Made by a program: the position numbers and the translations under genes. The notes beneath the pieces were generated by a model. The model was not told the origin of the DNA, ran no database searches, and saw only the letters and a program-made list of their open reading frames with translations. Source: CAZVBV01 sp964509975 (lineage in GTDB: Bacteria > Patescibacteriota > Gracilibacteria > UBA4473). Taken from it: DNA of 64,000 nt. This document shows positions 1-8,150 of the stretch, piece after piece (the first letter of the stretch is position 1; every line of letters starts with the position of its first letter). Location of the stretch: the NCBI GenBank assembly GCA_964509975.1, contig CAZDZO010000004.1, forward strand, positions 1-64,000. The letters are read 5' to 3'.

Positions 1-2
1 AG

Positions 3-116
3 AATACGATGATCGAAATGTTTGGAGAATCACTTCTAATTGATTTCAGCATAGTGGATAAAGCCGAAGTCAAAGAAGAATCCGTCGCTACAGCGGATGA
101 CTTTTTGAATTTTTAA
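3..116 (+). CDS. C-terminal end of an unidentified protein (5' end outside window)
   Basis: An open frame runs from the window edge to a TAA at 114-116 and gives the last 37 residues of a protein. The tail reads roughly MIEMFGESLLIDF followed by an acidic end, ATADDFLNF. A helix followed by FGxxLxIxF is reminiscent of the C-terminal part of DnaX (DNA polymerase III gamma/tau), but this is only a weak resemblance and too little sequence is present to name it. A dispersed repeat begins 36 bp after the stop. Confidence 0.45.
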   Translation, partial: NTMIEMFGESLLIDFSIVDKAEVKEESVATADDFLNF

Positions 117-151
117 TATTCATTCTTTTAATTCAAGTTCGCTATCAATTA

Positions 152-337
152 GGGGTTTGGGGACGGGAAGTGTTTGAGCGTCATCGGGACTCGGTAACTT
201 TGTGATATGCCAATGAGAGCGAGTTTTCTCGTCACCAAAACTTTTTGGTTCTTTTTAGTTATAAAAAGAACAGCCCTTCCGATATCTAAGGTCGATAAAA
301 GAAGGGATTCCTTCCCGCTAAGCGGGATCGGAATGAC
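152..337. repeat. Dispersed intergenic repeat, copy 1 (second copy at 42914-43089)
   Basis: About 186 bp, starting GGGGTTTGGGGA and ending GGAATGAC, clearly alignable with 42914-43089. It holds a perfect 10-bp hairpin at 248-271 (GTTCTTTTTA, loop GTTA, TAAAAAGAAC). In the other copy the last stem pair is G-C instead of A-T, so both sides changed together. Short open frames through both copies share KRTALPIS and DKRRDS, but these come from the repeat itself. This accounts for most of the gap between the first gene and priA. Confidence 0.85.
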
Positions 338-351
338 AAAGGAAAGAGAAA

Positions 352-2508
352 TTATAGTAGACTACTCGGATCGATATCAATCTTCACTCCCATTGGAAGT
401 GTTTGCAACGATAAGAAGGACACCAGTTCTTTTTTTGTTGGCGCTTTCACAAACACATGAAAGTGATACTTCCCATGCGATCGCGGGAAAAACGCCGGAG
501 CGAAATGACAGTCCCATTCCCCTTCCTGAAGATTTGACTTCAAAAGCTTGTGAACCTTTTTAGCTTCGGCAAAAGCAACTTCCTTCCTGATATCGGAAAC
601 CGTTAATTTCGCTATGGAACTGAATGGTGGCATGAGAGATTTCTGTCGAGATTCTTTCTGCCAGTAGAGAAAGCTTTCCGCATCATGCGTCTTCACAAAA
701 TCAAAAATCTTTTCCTCTGGATTAAAAGTCTGAATAACAATCTTTCCTCGTGAAGCCCGTCTTCCAGCTCGTCCTGACACTTGCGTGAGAATTTGAAACA
801 CACGCTCTTCTGAGCGGAAATCAGGCAAGTTCAAACCAACATCGGCAAGCACGACCCCTACAAGCTGCACTCGTTCGAAATCAAGCCCCTTCGCAATCAT
901 CTGCGTTCCCAGAAGCACATCGGCTTCATAGTTATGAAACTTATTCATAAGATTTTCAAAGTCTTTCTTTCCCGTCACCGAATCTGAATCGGCACGAAAC
1001 ACCCGCAATGTCGGCAATTTTTCTTTCAAAATTTCTTCCACCATCTGTGTCCCCCATCCCCTGAAAGCGAAATCCGAAGTTCGACACTCTGGACAGGTAC
1101 TTGGGAATTGTTCCATATGTCCACACACATGACAAATGAATTTTTGATTCCCTCCACCCATCTTCTGATGCATTTTCATATTGTGTGAACAGTGCGGACA
1201 TTCAAATTTATGCCCACAGGACTTACACATTGTCGCTCCAGAGAAACCTCTTTTATTGAGAAATATCACGGCTTGTTTCTTTTGTTTGAGAATTTCGGCA
1301 AGTTCTTCTTCAAGCGCCCCGGAAAGAGGTGAATAGTTCCCGCGTTTCGCTTCACTCTTGAGATCCACAAATCGCATCTCAGGCATCAGTACGTCCCCTA
1401 CACGCTTCGGGAGATCAACTCTGACCCATTCCCCCACTTCGCATTTTTGAAAGCTCTCAAGGCGAGGAGTGGCACTTCCCAAGATTATTCTTGAACACAT
1501 TTTTTGTTCAATCTTTTGAACCACATCAATTGTATGGAATCGCGGAGCAAATTCATTTTTAAACGTCCACTCATGTTCCTCATCCAGAATAATGAGTTCT
1601 GGTTTTTGAAGCGGAACAAACACCGCCGACCGCGCTCCAATAAGAATCTTGGCTTCCCCTGTCTGCACACGTTTCCATTCTTGAATCTTTTCTCCTTCCG
1701 ACAATTTGGAATGCCACACCGCCACCGCACCCTCAAAGATTGATTGGAATTCCGCAATCAATTGTGGCGTGAGTGCAATCTCTGGAAGAAGGAGTAACAC
1801 TTGCCCATCGGGCGAAACGTCTTGTGCGAGCTTTTTATAAATTTCTGTTTTCCCACTTCCCGTCACTCCAAACAGAAGTGTTGGTTTCTTTGATGTCTTA
1901 ATTTTTTTTAAAGCTTTTTGTTGATCCTCATTAAGAACAATATTGGACTTTCCATTATCGGTTACCGCCAGTGGAGAGAGCAGTGTCCCCTCTTCTATTT
2001 TTAAAATTTCTTTTTTTACCAGTCCTTGCAACGTTGAGAGAGAAACGTGTTCTCTCAAATCCTCTGATCGCATTCGCCCTTTGTTTGACTGAAGAAGTTC
2101 AAGAGCCAATTTTTGTTTTGTTCCCTTCACCTGTGCTGAATCATCGGCAAGGATGTAAAATGTTTCTCGTTTTTCTGGATTTTTCGTAGTAAAGAATTTC
2201 TCCGGCACCATTAAACTCAATACTTTTTCAAATGAGGAAAAATTTTCTTCAGCGATTTCTCGAGCTATTACAATGTAGGAAGCAGGAACAAACTGCTCAT
2301 CCCAAACCTCTAAAATAGGTTGCGTTTTAAAATCCGGTTTTTTTTCTGAAACACCCACAACAATTCCCACCCGTTTCCGTCCTCGAAAGGAAACCACAAC
2401 TCTCGCTCCAACAGAATTATTAACTTTTAATTCTTCATTCTTCATTATTGGAAGATGCCAAGAAAAAATTCCCCGCACTCCGCGTATCCAAATTTCGCAG
2501 AAAATCAT
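352..2508 (-). CDS. priA: Primosomal protein N' (PriA), replication-restart helicase
   Basis: PriA is a 3'-to-5' superfamily 2 DNA helicase that recognises stalled forks and reloads the replisome. The 718-residue protein has the N-terminal 3'-end-binding domain (about 1-100), Walker A GVTGSGKT at 214-221, a DEEH box at 309-312 and the paired zinc-binding cysteine cluster typical of PriA (CKSCGHKFECPHC, later CHVCGH and CPEC) between the helicase motifs, then the GRAGR motif VI region. Length is normal. The ATG at 2508 keeps the whole N-terminal domain. It is transcribed away from hrcA. At 1493-1509 the coding sequence carries one copy of a 17-bp motif found six times in this window; here it encodes EQKMCS in a variable segment. 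Confidence 0.96.
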   Translation of the reverse strand: MIFCEIWIRGVRGIFSWHLPIMKNEELKVNNSVGARVVVSFRGRKRVGIVVGVSEKKPDFKTQPILEVWDEQFVPASYIVIAREIAEENFSSFEKVLSLMVPEKFFTTKNPEKRETFYILADDSAQVKGTKQKLALELLQSNKGRMRSEDLREHVSLSTLQGLVKKEILKIEEGTLLSPLAVTDNGKSNIVLNEDQQKALKKIKTSKKPTLLFGVTGSGKTEIYKKLAQDVSPDGQVLLLLPEIALTPQLIAEFQSIFEGAVAVWHSKLSEGEKIQEWKRVQTGEAKILIGARSAVFVPLQKPELIILDEEHEWTFKNEFAPRFHTIDVVQKIEQKMCSRIILGSATPRLESFQKCEVGEWVRVDLPKRVGDVLMPEMRFVDLKSEAKRGNYSPLSGALEEELAEILKQKKQAVIFLNKRGFSGATMCKSCGHKFECPHCSHNMKMHQKMGGGNQKFICHVCGHMEQFPSTCPECRTSDFAFRGWGTQMVEEILKEKLPTLRVFRADSDSVTGKKDFENLMNKFHNYEADVLLGTQMIAKGLDFERVQLVGVVLADVGLNLPDFRSEERVFQILTQVSGRAGRRASRGKIVIQTFNPEEKIFDFVKTHDAESFLYWQKESRQKSLMPPFSSIAKLTVSDIRKEVAFAEAKKVHKLLKSNLQEGEWDCHFAPAFFPRSHGKYHFHVFVKAPTKKELVSFLSLQTLPMGVKIDIDPSSLL
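1493..1509. repeat. 17-bp motif copy (inside priA)
   Basis: Exact copy of GAACACATTTTTTGTTC (reverse complement GAACAAAAAATGTGTTC) with flanks TT and AA that extend the inverted ends to TTGAACA/TGTTCAA. See the finding on this motif. Confidence 0.8.
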
Positions 2509-2681
2509 GCGTCAGAATGGTAAATGAACTCTGATAAAAAACAAACCTCTACAAAAATTTACATTTAAAAAATTCCTTTCTGCCGAAGGCAACTATTAAC
2601 TGTTAACTATAAACTGTTAACTATTAACTATAAACTGTCCCCTATTGCCTTTTTTGAAAATTTTGGGTAAAAGAATCCCCG

Positions 2682-3392
2682 ATGAAAGAACGAACGCTAC
2701 AAATTCTCAGTGCCCTTATCAAAGATTTCGTCGAAACAGGAAGTCCTGTCGCCTCACGAAAGCTTTTATTGATGTCCAAAGATTTTGATATTTCATCAGC
2801 AACTGTACGAAACGAGTTCTCTTTGCTCGAAGAAGTGGGTCTGATCAAATCTCCCCATGTGTCAGCGGGAAAAGTTCCCACACAAAAAGGATATCGATTC
2901 TTTGTAGATGAACTGTTGGAAAACACAAAAGAAGAGGAACTTGTTCAAGCGATTTTTGAAAAACACATCACCGAATATAGACTTTCTAAATCTAAAGAAG
3001 TCCTCTTTGATATTGTCCGACTTCTCTCTCAACTCTCTGGGAATGTTGCTTTTGCCACGGTTGATAATGACCGAACCTTTTACTTGGGACTGTCTAACGT
3101 ACTCCGATCTCCTGAGTTCGCTATGCAACCAGAAAAGGCGGCACAGATCGTGGAGATTTTGGAAGGGAAGGAACGATTCCGAACAATGCTCGAATCGTTG
3201 GACCTAGAAGGAAAGATAAAAATTTTCATTGGAGAGGAAAACCTTCTCGAAGAAATTACGAGTTGTGCCATGGTGGTCGCTCGATTTGAAACATTCGGCA
3301 TATCTGGAACAATCGGACTCCTCGGACCGATGAGAATGAAATATGGATTTAATAAAGCACTGATAAAGAATGTGCTTCAAATGATGCAATAA
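2682..3392 (+). CDS. hrcA: HrcA-type heat-shock transcriptional repressor (short form)
   Basis: HrcA represses chaperone operons by binding CIRCE inverted repeats. This 236-residue protein has the N-terminal winged helix (about 1-75, with VETGSPVASRKL and SSATVRNEFSLLEEVGLI, then SAGKVPTQKGYRFFVD) and the C-terminal signature near GLLGPMRMKYGFNKAL. Typical HrcA proteins are near 330-350 residues, so the central domain is about 100 residues shorter. It stands alone: grpE, dnaK and dnaJ are not adjacent and I see no CIRCE element in the window, so its targets lie elsewhere. Start ATG at 2682 follows an AT-rich stretch of repeated TTAACTATAAACTG-like words (2590-2640). Confidence 0.9.
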   Translation: MKERTLQILSALIKDFVETGSPVASRKLLLMSKDFDISSATVRNEFSLLEEVGLIKSPHVSAGKVPTQKGYRFFVDELLENTKEEELVQAIFEKHITEYRLSKSKEVLFDIVRLLSQLSGNVAFATVDNDRTFYLGLSNVLRSPEFAMQPEKAAQIVEILEGKERFRTMLESLDLEGKIKIFIGEENLLEEITSCAMVVARFETFGISGTIGLLGPMRMKYGFNKALIKNVLQMMQ

Positions 3393-3398
3393 ACTTTT

Positions 3399-3526
3399 CC
3401 CTCATTCTCCAGATTTACTGGAGGATCCAGTTTAAAATGCAAAGAATAGCTTAAGCTATTTTTTCTCTTAATTGACTGGGTTTCTGCTCCCCGCCTTCTT
3501 GAGAACATGCTTCGCAGGAATGAGGG
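3399..3526. repeat. Hairpin-ended MITE-like repeat (CCCTCATTC ends)
   Basis: Bounded by a perfect 9-bp inverted repeat, CCCTCATTC and GAATGAGGG. The left end folds as a hairpin (TCCAG ATTTA CTGGA) followed by GGATCCAGT. The same plan, with other stem bases, occurs at 17165-17269 and 61673-61774. Confidence 0.7.
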
Positions 3527-3532
3527 ATTAAT

Positions 3533-3561
3533 TTGCATTTGTTGTTTTTTTGTGGTACAAT
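3533..3561 (+). promoter_or_regulatory. Predicted sigma-70 promoter with extended -10
   Basis: TTGCAT (3533-3538), 17-bp spacer, TACAAT (3556-3561) preceded by TGTGG as in other promoters here. The expected start is near 3568, exactly where the closing stem of the structured region begins; no convincing gene follows directly. Confidence 0.65.
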
Positions 3562-3566
3562 GCCCT

Positions 3567-3715
3567 GTTCTTTGAGAATTCGACTCACCGGAAGGTAGCG
3601 AGCTTTTCAATCTCACGTTCATTTGATCGCGAGGTTGAAAGTAACTCCCTGCCTTCTTTCGCCCAGTTATTTAACTGGTCAACGAGAGAAAGACAGCCGT
3701 CTCGCTCTCAAAAAC
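3567..3715 (+). ncRNA. Candidate structured non-coding RNA, about 150 nt
   Basis: The predicted transcript starts with GTTCTTTGAGA (3567-3577), which can pair with TCTCAAAAAC (3706-3715) to close the structure (10 bp, one bulge). Inside are a GGAA-capped hairpin (3584-3602, CTCACC GGAA GGTAGCGAG), a 12-13 bp hairpin around 3605-3640 with one G-U pair, a CAGTTA/TAACTG hairpin (3664-3677) and a GAGAG..CTCTC hairpin (3684-3709) that competes with the closing stem. I do not recognise an RNA family: hallmarks of tmRNA, RNase P RNA, 6S RNA and common riboswitches are absent. No strong T-run terminator follows 3715. This is inferred from sequence only. Confidence 0.35.
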
Positions 3716-4132
3716 ATAAAATCGTTTTGATTTATATTCGTTTGGCTTAATGATTTCTTCAAAATCATAAGACAGAAAACAAAGTTTTCATTTTGGTTTC
3801 GCCAAAATAACGACATCGTATTCAATGTTTAAAACAATATTTTAAAAACATTTGAATATATAAAAATCTTATACAAAAACAAACAAAAAGCCGCGAGTGA
3901 CGAAGATCCACTCCTTAATACAGATTTTTAGACGGCAGGTGAGTCCGTTCCGCCATATGGAACGAACCCATACTGTGTTCTCTGCGAGCACAATTGTGGA
4001 AAAAGCGCGTATCACACCTCTGAATCCTTTGTTTACCCAACAACCTTCAAGTGAACACTGATGCGCGCTTTTCTTATATATTATTTTTGAGAAATGTCAA
4101 GTCGCTTTCTCTATTATTCCGCTTTAAAACGC
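3716..4132. other. Gene-free stretch with several hairpins upstream of the virB4-like gene
   Basis: No convincing protein gene. Hairpins include ATGATTT/AAATCAT (about 3749-3768), GAAAAC/GTTTTC (3775-3789), TTTTGG/CCAAAA (about 3791-3808), a 12-bp arm pair around 3819-3857, and CGTTCC/GGAACG (about 3947-3965). A larger hairpin pairs GAAAAAGCGCG (about 4000) with GCGCGCTTTTC (4063-4073) and is followed by TTATATATTATTTTT, which could end a transcript begun at 3568. It may be a continuation of the candidate RNA or a repeat cluster. Confidence 0.4.
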
Positions 4133-4161
4133 TTGAAAAAGCCTCTTTTTTGTGGTATAAT
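4133..4161 (+). promoter_or_regulatory. Predicted promoter of the virB4-like gene
   Basis: TTGAAA (4133-4138), 17-bp spacer, TATAAT (4156-4161) with TGTGG just before it. The start codon at 4183 lies about 15 nt downstream of the expected transcription start. Confidence 0.85.
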
Positions 4162-4182
4162 GTCTTGAATATTTCGAATATT

Positions 4183-6201
4183 ATGACTGACAAAAACACA
4201 ACTCAGCAAACAACTGACACTCCTGAAGTCGGAGAAGTCCGTATTACCAACGTTGAAGAGAAAGGCTCTCCAACCTTTGGTATAGCTGAAAAACTCAAAA
4301 ACAAACTTCAAGCAAAAAATGATAAAAAGAAAGCAACTGAAGAAGCCAAAGAAGCAAAACTCGCAAAAGAAATGGGTGATGCAGACGACTTTTTTGAGAA
4401 CTTTGATCCAGAAAAAGATAAAAAGAAACTAACAACTGCTATGCGGCAACGCATTATCGATGCAGAAAAAGAATACCAACGAGGGGTTATTTCTGCGAAA
4501 GATTTAATCGCACCTTCCGCTATGGAAGTCGGAAATACGGATATCAAGCTCAACGGAATGTATGTAAAAAGTTTCTTTGTGTTTAGTTATCCACGGTATT
4601 TGGAATCAAATTGGATGAATAGTTTGGTGAATTTTGATGCATCTCTTGATATTTCCATCTTCGTCTATCCAACCAATTCACTTCGGATGATGAAGGTATT
4701 GCGAAAGAAAGTCGCACAAATGCTTTCTACAAAGCACATTAATGAAAAGAAAGGACTCGTTGCTGACGTCGGACTCGACACAGCACTAGAGGATGCTGAA
4801 CAATTGCGAGTAGATTTGCAACGGGGTACTGAGAAATTCTTTCAAGTAGGACTGTACTTCACGCTTTATGCTGATAGCCAAGATAAACTTGATAAAACGG
4901 CGAAACAACTTGAAACAATCTTGGGTGGACAACTCGTGATGACCAGGTCCACTGACTTTCGAACCGAACGAGGATTTGAAACAACACTTCCACAGGCTAC
5001 TGACATGGTAGAAGTTGTTCGAAATATGAATACAAGTCCCCTTTCAACAACATTTCCTTTTGTTTCCAGTGACCTCACTTCAAACGAAGGAATCTTGTAT
5101 GGAATCAACCGACACAACAATTCATTGATCATATTTGATCGATTTAATTTGGAAAATGCGAACCAAGTCGTCTTTGCGAAATCTGGTGCTGGTAAATCTT
5201 ACGCCGTGAAACTTGAAATCCTCCGATCCCTTATGTTCGGAACTGACGTAATTGTGATCGATCCCGAAAATGAGTACGAAGCCTTGGCAAAAACAGTAGG
5301 CGGAAGTTATATAAAAGTATCACTCACTTCTGATCAACGAATTAATCCTTTTGATTTGCCGTTATCGGTGAATGAAGATGACGCTCGACCGGGCGAACTT
5401 TTGAGAGAAAATGCAATTACACTCTCTGGACTCATGAGCATCATGCTCGGAAAACTCAATCCTGAAGAAGAAGCGTTGATGGATAAAGCTATCTTGCAAA
5501 CCTACGAATTAAAAGGGATTACAAGTGAGACTGAAAATCCTTCTGAATTCGAAATGCCAGTGATGGCCGATCTAGAGAATGTGCTCAACACGATGGAAGG
5601 TGGAAAATCGTTGGCTACTCGACTTGAGAAATACACCAAAGGAACGTTCTCTGGACTATTTTCTGATCAAACCAATGTTGATTTGGAATCTGGACTTGTG
5701 GTCTTTTGTATCCGTGATTTGGAAGAACAACTTCGACCGGTTTCTATGTACATTTTGATTAACTTTATTTGGAATAAAGTTCGATCAGAAATGAAGAAAC
5801 GATTACTTGTGATTGATGAGGCCTGGCACATGGTGCAATATGAGGATTCTGGACGATTCCTTCACAACCTTACGAAACGAGCGCGAAAGTATTACCTGGG
5901 AGTAACTACTATTACTCAAGATGTGGAAGACTTCATGGACAGTAAATGGGGAAAACCGATTATTACGAACTCCTCAATGCAACTCTTGCTCCGGCAGGCG
6001 CCGGTGGCGATGGAGAAACTGCAGAAGACGTTTAACCTCACTGAGAGTGAGAAGTATCTCTTGCTCAATTCTGGAGTGGGACAGGGTCTTTTCTTCGCTG
6101 GGAACCAACACGTGGCAATTCACGTGATTGCGAGTTACGGAGAAAACAAGATTGTAACTACCAATCCTGAAGAACTTTTGGCGATGAAGAAGGAGAAATA
6201 A
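4183..6201 (+). CDS. VirB4/TraC-like type IV secretion-family ATPase
   Basis: A 672-residue cytoplasmic ATPase of the VirB4/TraC family, which powers type IV secretion or conjugation-type machines; almost every CPR genome carries one and its exact role there is unsettled. The N-terminal 90 residues are charged and probably disordered. A VirB4-type N domain follows, then Walker A (SGAGKS, 334-339) and Walker B (LLVIDEAW, acidic pair at 545-546), with a TTITQD segment after that. The frame is open back to 4051, but the promoter at 4133-4161 makes ATG 4183 the likely start. No VirB6, VirB8 or coupling-protein gene lies next to it, so it may not be part of a full conjugation locus. Confidence 0.92.
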   Translation: MTDKNTTQQTTDTPEVGEVRITNVEEKGSPTFGIAEKLKNKLQAKNDKKKATEEAKEAKLAKEMGDADDFFENFDPEKDKKKLTTAMRQRIIDAEKEYQRGVISAKDLIAPSAMEVGNTDIKLNGMYVKSFFVFSYPRYLESNWMNSLVNFDASLDISIFVYPTNSLRMMKVLRKKVAQMLSTKHINEKKGLVADVGLDTALEDAEQLRVDLQRGTEKFFQVGLYFTLYADSQDKLDKTAKQLETILGGQLVMTRSTDFRTERGFETTLPQATDMVEVVRNMNTSPLSTTFPFVSSDLTSNEGILYGINRHNNSLIIFDRFNLENANQVVFAKSGAGKSYAVKLEILRSLMFGTDVIVIDPENEYEALAKTVGGSYIKVSLTSDQRINPFDLPLSVNEDDARPGELLRENAITLSGLMSIMLGKLNPEEEALMDKAILQTYELKGITSETENPSEFEMPVMADLENVLNTMEGGKSLATRLEKYTKGTFSGLFSDQTNVDLESGLVVFCIRDLEEQLRPVSMYILINFIWNKVRSEMKKRLLVIDEAWHMVQYEDSGRFLHNLTKRARKYYLGVTTITQDVEDFMDSKWGKPIITNSSMQLLLRQAPVAMEKLQKTFNLTESEKYLLLNSGVGQGLFFAGNQHVAIHVIASYGENKIVTTNPEELLAMKKEK

Positions 6202-6210
6202 GAAGCACTT

Positions 6211-6651
6211 TTATGCTTCTAGTAATCCATCAAGTGATTTTTGCATATCATCCAGTGTTTTTTCTCCACCACAACTTGAGAGAACTGGATTGAATTCTTT
6301 ATCCAAAACGACCCAAGCTGGAACGTATCCACAGGGCTTTTGAGCAACTGTTTCAAATGTAAGAGCTTCATTAAATCCTTGTGCAACATCTTGGACGTCG
6401 AATTTCTTTTTATCAATAACATTCACCCAAAGATTTGCTTTCTCGCTGTAATTATCCCAGATTTGTGTTTTAAAAAGTGGAATCGCTTTTGTGCAGTGTG
6501 GACAATACGTTCCTCCAAATATGACTACAGAGGGTTTTCCTTCGAATTCAGACAATGTTGATGTTTCAGTAATAACTGAAGCTGTTGTATTCGGCAAAGT
6601 ACACCCCACAAAAAAAGGAGCTAACAAAAGTACGAGAAGTGTTTTTTTCAT
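6211..6651 (-). CDS. Thioredoxin-fold lipoprotein with CPHC motif
   Basis: A 146-residue exported lipoprotein: a short hydrophobic signal ending in the lipobox FVGC (Cys 17), then a thioredoxin-like domain with VVIFGGTYCPHCTKAIPLF, so the redox pair is Cys 50 and Cys 53. Two further cysteines (in KPCGYVPAW and SSCGGEK) lie in the C-terminal half. A probable role is thiol-disulfide exchange at the outer face of the membrane, in line with the DsbA-like lipoprotein at 10.9-11.9 kb. It converges with the virB4-like gene; the nine bases between them and their ends form a small hairpin (AGAAGCA/TGCTTCT, 6201-6220) that may act as a weak two-way terminator. Confidence 0.85.
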   Translation of the reverse strand: MKKTLLVLLLAPFFVGCTLPNTTASVITETSTLSEFEGKPSVVIFGGTYCPHCTKAIPLFKTQIWDNYSEKANLWVNVIDKKKFDVQDVAQGFNEALTFETVAQKPCGYVPAWVVLDKEFNPVLSSCGGEKTLDDMQKSLDGLLEA

Positions 6652-6671
6652 AAAAAAATGAGGGATTAAAA

Positions 6672-6748
6672 TGGTGGGCGCTGGGGGACTCGAACCCTCG
6701 GCCTCCTCGGTGTAAACGAGATGCTCTAGCCAGCTGAGCTAAGCGCCC
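6672..6748 (-). tRNA. tRNA-Val (anticodon UAC)
   Basis: On the minus strand a full cloverleaf can be drawn: acceptor GGGCGCT/AGCGCCC, D arm with AGCTCAGCTGGCTAGAGC, anticodon loop TTTACAC (anticodon TAC), T loop GGTTCGAGTCC, and an encoded CCA end. Confidence 0.95.
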
Positions 6749-6828
6749 ATGAATGAGTTCTGTAAGAACGATATGAATGGATGCGGTAGCTACAGTCCCG
6801 CTAATGCGGATCCCGCCCTGCGGGAGTG

Positions 6829-6844
6829 GCTGAGCTAAGCGCCC
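6829..6844. repeat. Duplicate of the 5' end of tRNA-Val
   Basis: The 16 bp GCTGAGCTAAGCGCCC are identical to 6733-6748, the 5' end of the tRNA-Val gene, 96 bp away. Between them lies a CCCGC..GCGGG-rich hairpin stretch. The rest of the tRNA is absent, so this is a fragment left by duplication or recombination. Confidence 0.7.
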
Positions 6845-6916
6845 TTAAGAACGAATGAATTGTAAGAAAAAAATTTTGAAAATCAAGCTTTCTTTGGAGG
6901 GATTACTCGGCACTTT

Positions 6917-7020
6917 GTCATTCTGAACTTGTTTCAGAATCAAAATGGGAGGGATGCTCTCCTAACGCCCCTACGGGGCTACTCGAGGGATTTATATCCT
7001 CGCTTTGCTCGGTATAAATC
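6917..7020. repeat. Hairpin repeats between tRNA-Val and tRNA-Ser
   Basis: Begins with GTCATTCTGAACTTG and a TTCAGAATC partner, a hairpin arm of the same type as the repeats at 19725, 51682 and 55680. It ends with GATTTATA/TATAAATC (6989-7020), which matches GATTTGTA/TACAAATC beside tRNA-Asp (14039-14078) with both stem sides changed. No gene lies between 6749 and 7095. Confidence 0.6.
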
Positions 7021-7095
7021 ATCGAACCCAATAGAGGTTCTCTTCCTCTGTAAGGATCAAAAAAATACAGGGACAAGCCCTCCATTTTTTTAATC

Positions 7096-7185
<90 letters not shown>

Positions 7186-7254
7186 GCGAATTACAATATG
7201 CTCCAAAAAGAACGGCACGATTGTATGGATATTTTATCTGAACGCAAACACTTT

Positions 7255-8025
7255 TTAATTCGCCTCTAGCAACTTTCCGACTAAAACCAAACGGTTTTTA
7301 TTAGTTCCTACTGGTGTACACGTCATAAGAGTCAGAATTGATTTATCTTTCGGCTGATTGAGTACAGACGTTTCTGTTGGTGGCACTACTTTTTCTTCTC
7401 GAACTTCGTAAGTGTATTTTTCTCCTTCCCAAAATATTTCGATCAAATCCCCTATTTCCACCTCGTGAAGCAACGCAAACACATCCTTGAATCGTCCTTT
7501 GTCCCAGGCGTAATACGATGAATGTCCTGTCACAAAAAAGTTTCCTTTAATTCCTGGTTTCCGAGAAACCGGATGAACCACCACTCCCCCTTTCAGTCCA
7601 TCTTGAATATTCTTTTCAAGCTGTTTCCAGTGTCTATGTGTGGGAACCGTGACAAGCGGAACATTTTTTCCAATCCGTGGAATTGAAATCCGGTTATCAG
7701 GAGGCATAACATCCATTGTCGCAAACATATTTTTTGCTTGGTTTTTTGGTTTCAAAGCTTTGTCTTTAAAGAGCTGTTGTCTTGGCTTCTCAATTCGTTT
7801 CAATTCCAATACTTGTGTTTGTGCTGGCTCCGTGTTTTCAACCGTGTCAAAGAGCGAAGCTTTCAAGTTTTCTACTTTATAATCAGCCATTTGAGCGAAG
7901 GCTCCGTAGTTGAGAACGACATGCGTTCCACTCCAGACAAAACAGACTGTGAAACAAAACATCAATGCATCTTTCCAAAAAGGACGTTTCTTTGTGAAGC
8001 CAAATTCAAAATTATTTTGATCCAT
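7255..8025 (-). CDS. Sortase family transpeptidase
   Basis: A 256-residue membrane-anchored sortase. One hydrophobic segment lies near residues 20-45, followed by a linker and the beta-barrel sortase domain (about 110-253). The catalytic residues are visible: His 168 in TGHSS, Cys 236 in TLMTCTP and Arg 245 in NKNRLVL. Sortases anchor secreted proteins to the cell surface or join pilus subunits; no LPXTG-type substrate is evident nearby, so the target is unknown. Its promoter (8032-8060) sits so close that only six bases separate the -10 box from ATG 8025, so the mRNA is probably leaderless. Confidence 0.93.
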   Translation of the reverse strand: MDQNNFEFGFTKKRPFWKDALMFCFTVCFVWSGTHVVLNYGAFAQMADYKVENLKASLFDTVENTEPAQTQVLELKRIEKPRQQLFKDKALKPKNQAKNMFATMDVMPPDNRISIPRIGKNVPLVTVPTHRHWKQLEKNIQDGLKGGVVVHPVSRKPGIKGNFFVTGHSSYYAWDKGRFKDVFALLHEVEIGDLIEIFWEGEKYTYEVREEKVVPPTETSVLNQPKDKSILTLMTCTPVGTNKNRLVLVGKLLEAN

Positions 8026-8031
8026 CTCCTA

Positions 8032-8060
8032 ATTATACCACAAATAAACGCCTTTTTCAA
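8032..8060 (-). promoter_or_regulatory. Predicted sortase promoter (leaderless arrangement)
   Basis: On the minus strand TTGAAA (8060-8055), 17-bp spacer, TATAAT (8037-8032) with TGTGG before the -10. The next six bases are followed at once by ATG, so transcription should start at or within a base or two of the start codon. Confidence 0.8.
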
Positions 8061-8086
8061 GGGGTTTTATTGAATATTCTCCCCCT

Positions 8087-8146
8087 TTAAGGGGGAGTTA
8101 GAGAGGGTAAGAATACCCCACCTAACCTCCTCTGCAAGGGGAGGAA
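8087..8146. repeat. CTCCCC/GGGGAG hairpin repeat
   Basis: CTCCCCCTTTAAGGGGGAG hairpin, then GTTAGAGAGGG and a second arm ending CAAGGGGAGGAA. Related units lie at 13849-13884, 30055-30128, 38082-38152 and 52627-52675. Confidence 0.65.
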
Positions 8147-8150
8147 TTTT

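Noticed and set aside
207..563. 118-codon plus-strand frame at the start of the window
   Set aside because: It runs through a dispersed repeat and into priA on the other strand. Its peptide KRTALPIS..DKRRDS recurs at 43013-43558 only because the DNA repeat recurs.
3533..4080. tmRNA, RNase P RNA or 6S RNA in the gene-free stretch
   Set aside because: No tRNA-like end, T-loop or tag frame, none of the conserved RNase P words, and the shape is branched rather than a long rod.
4183..6201. Conjugative element around the virB4-like gene
   Set aside because: No relaxase, coupling protein, VirB6/B8 or integrase is found in the neighbourhood; VirB4-like ATPases are general in CPR genomes.
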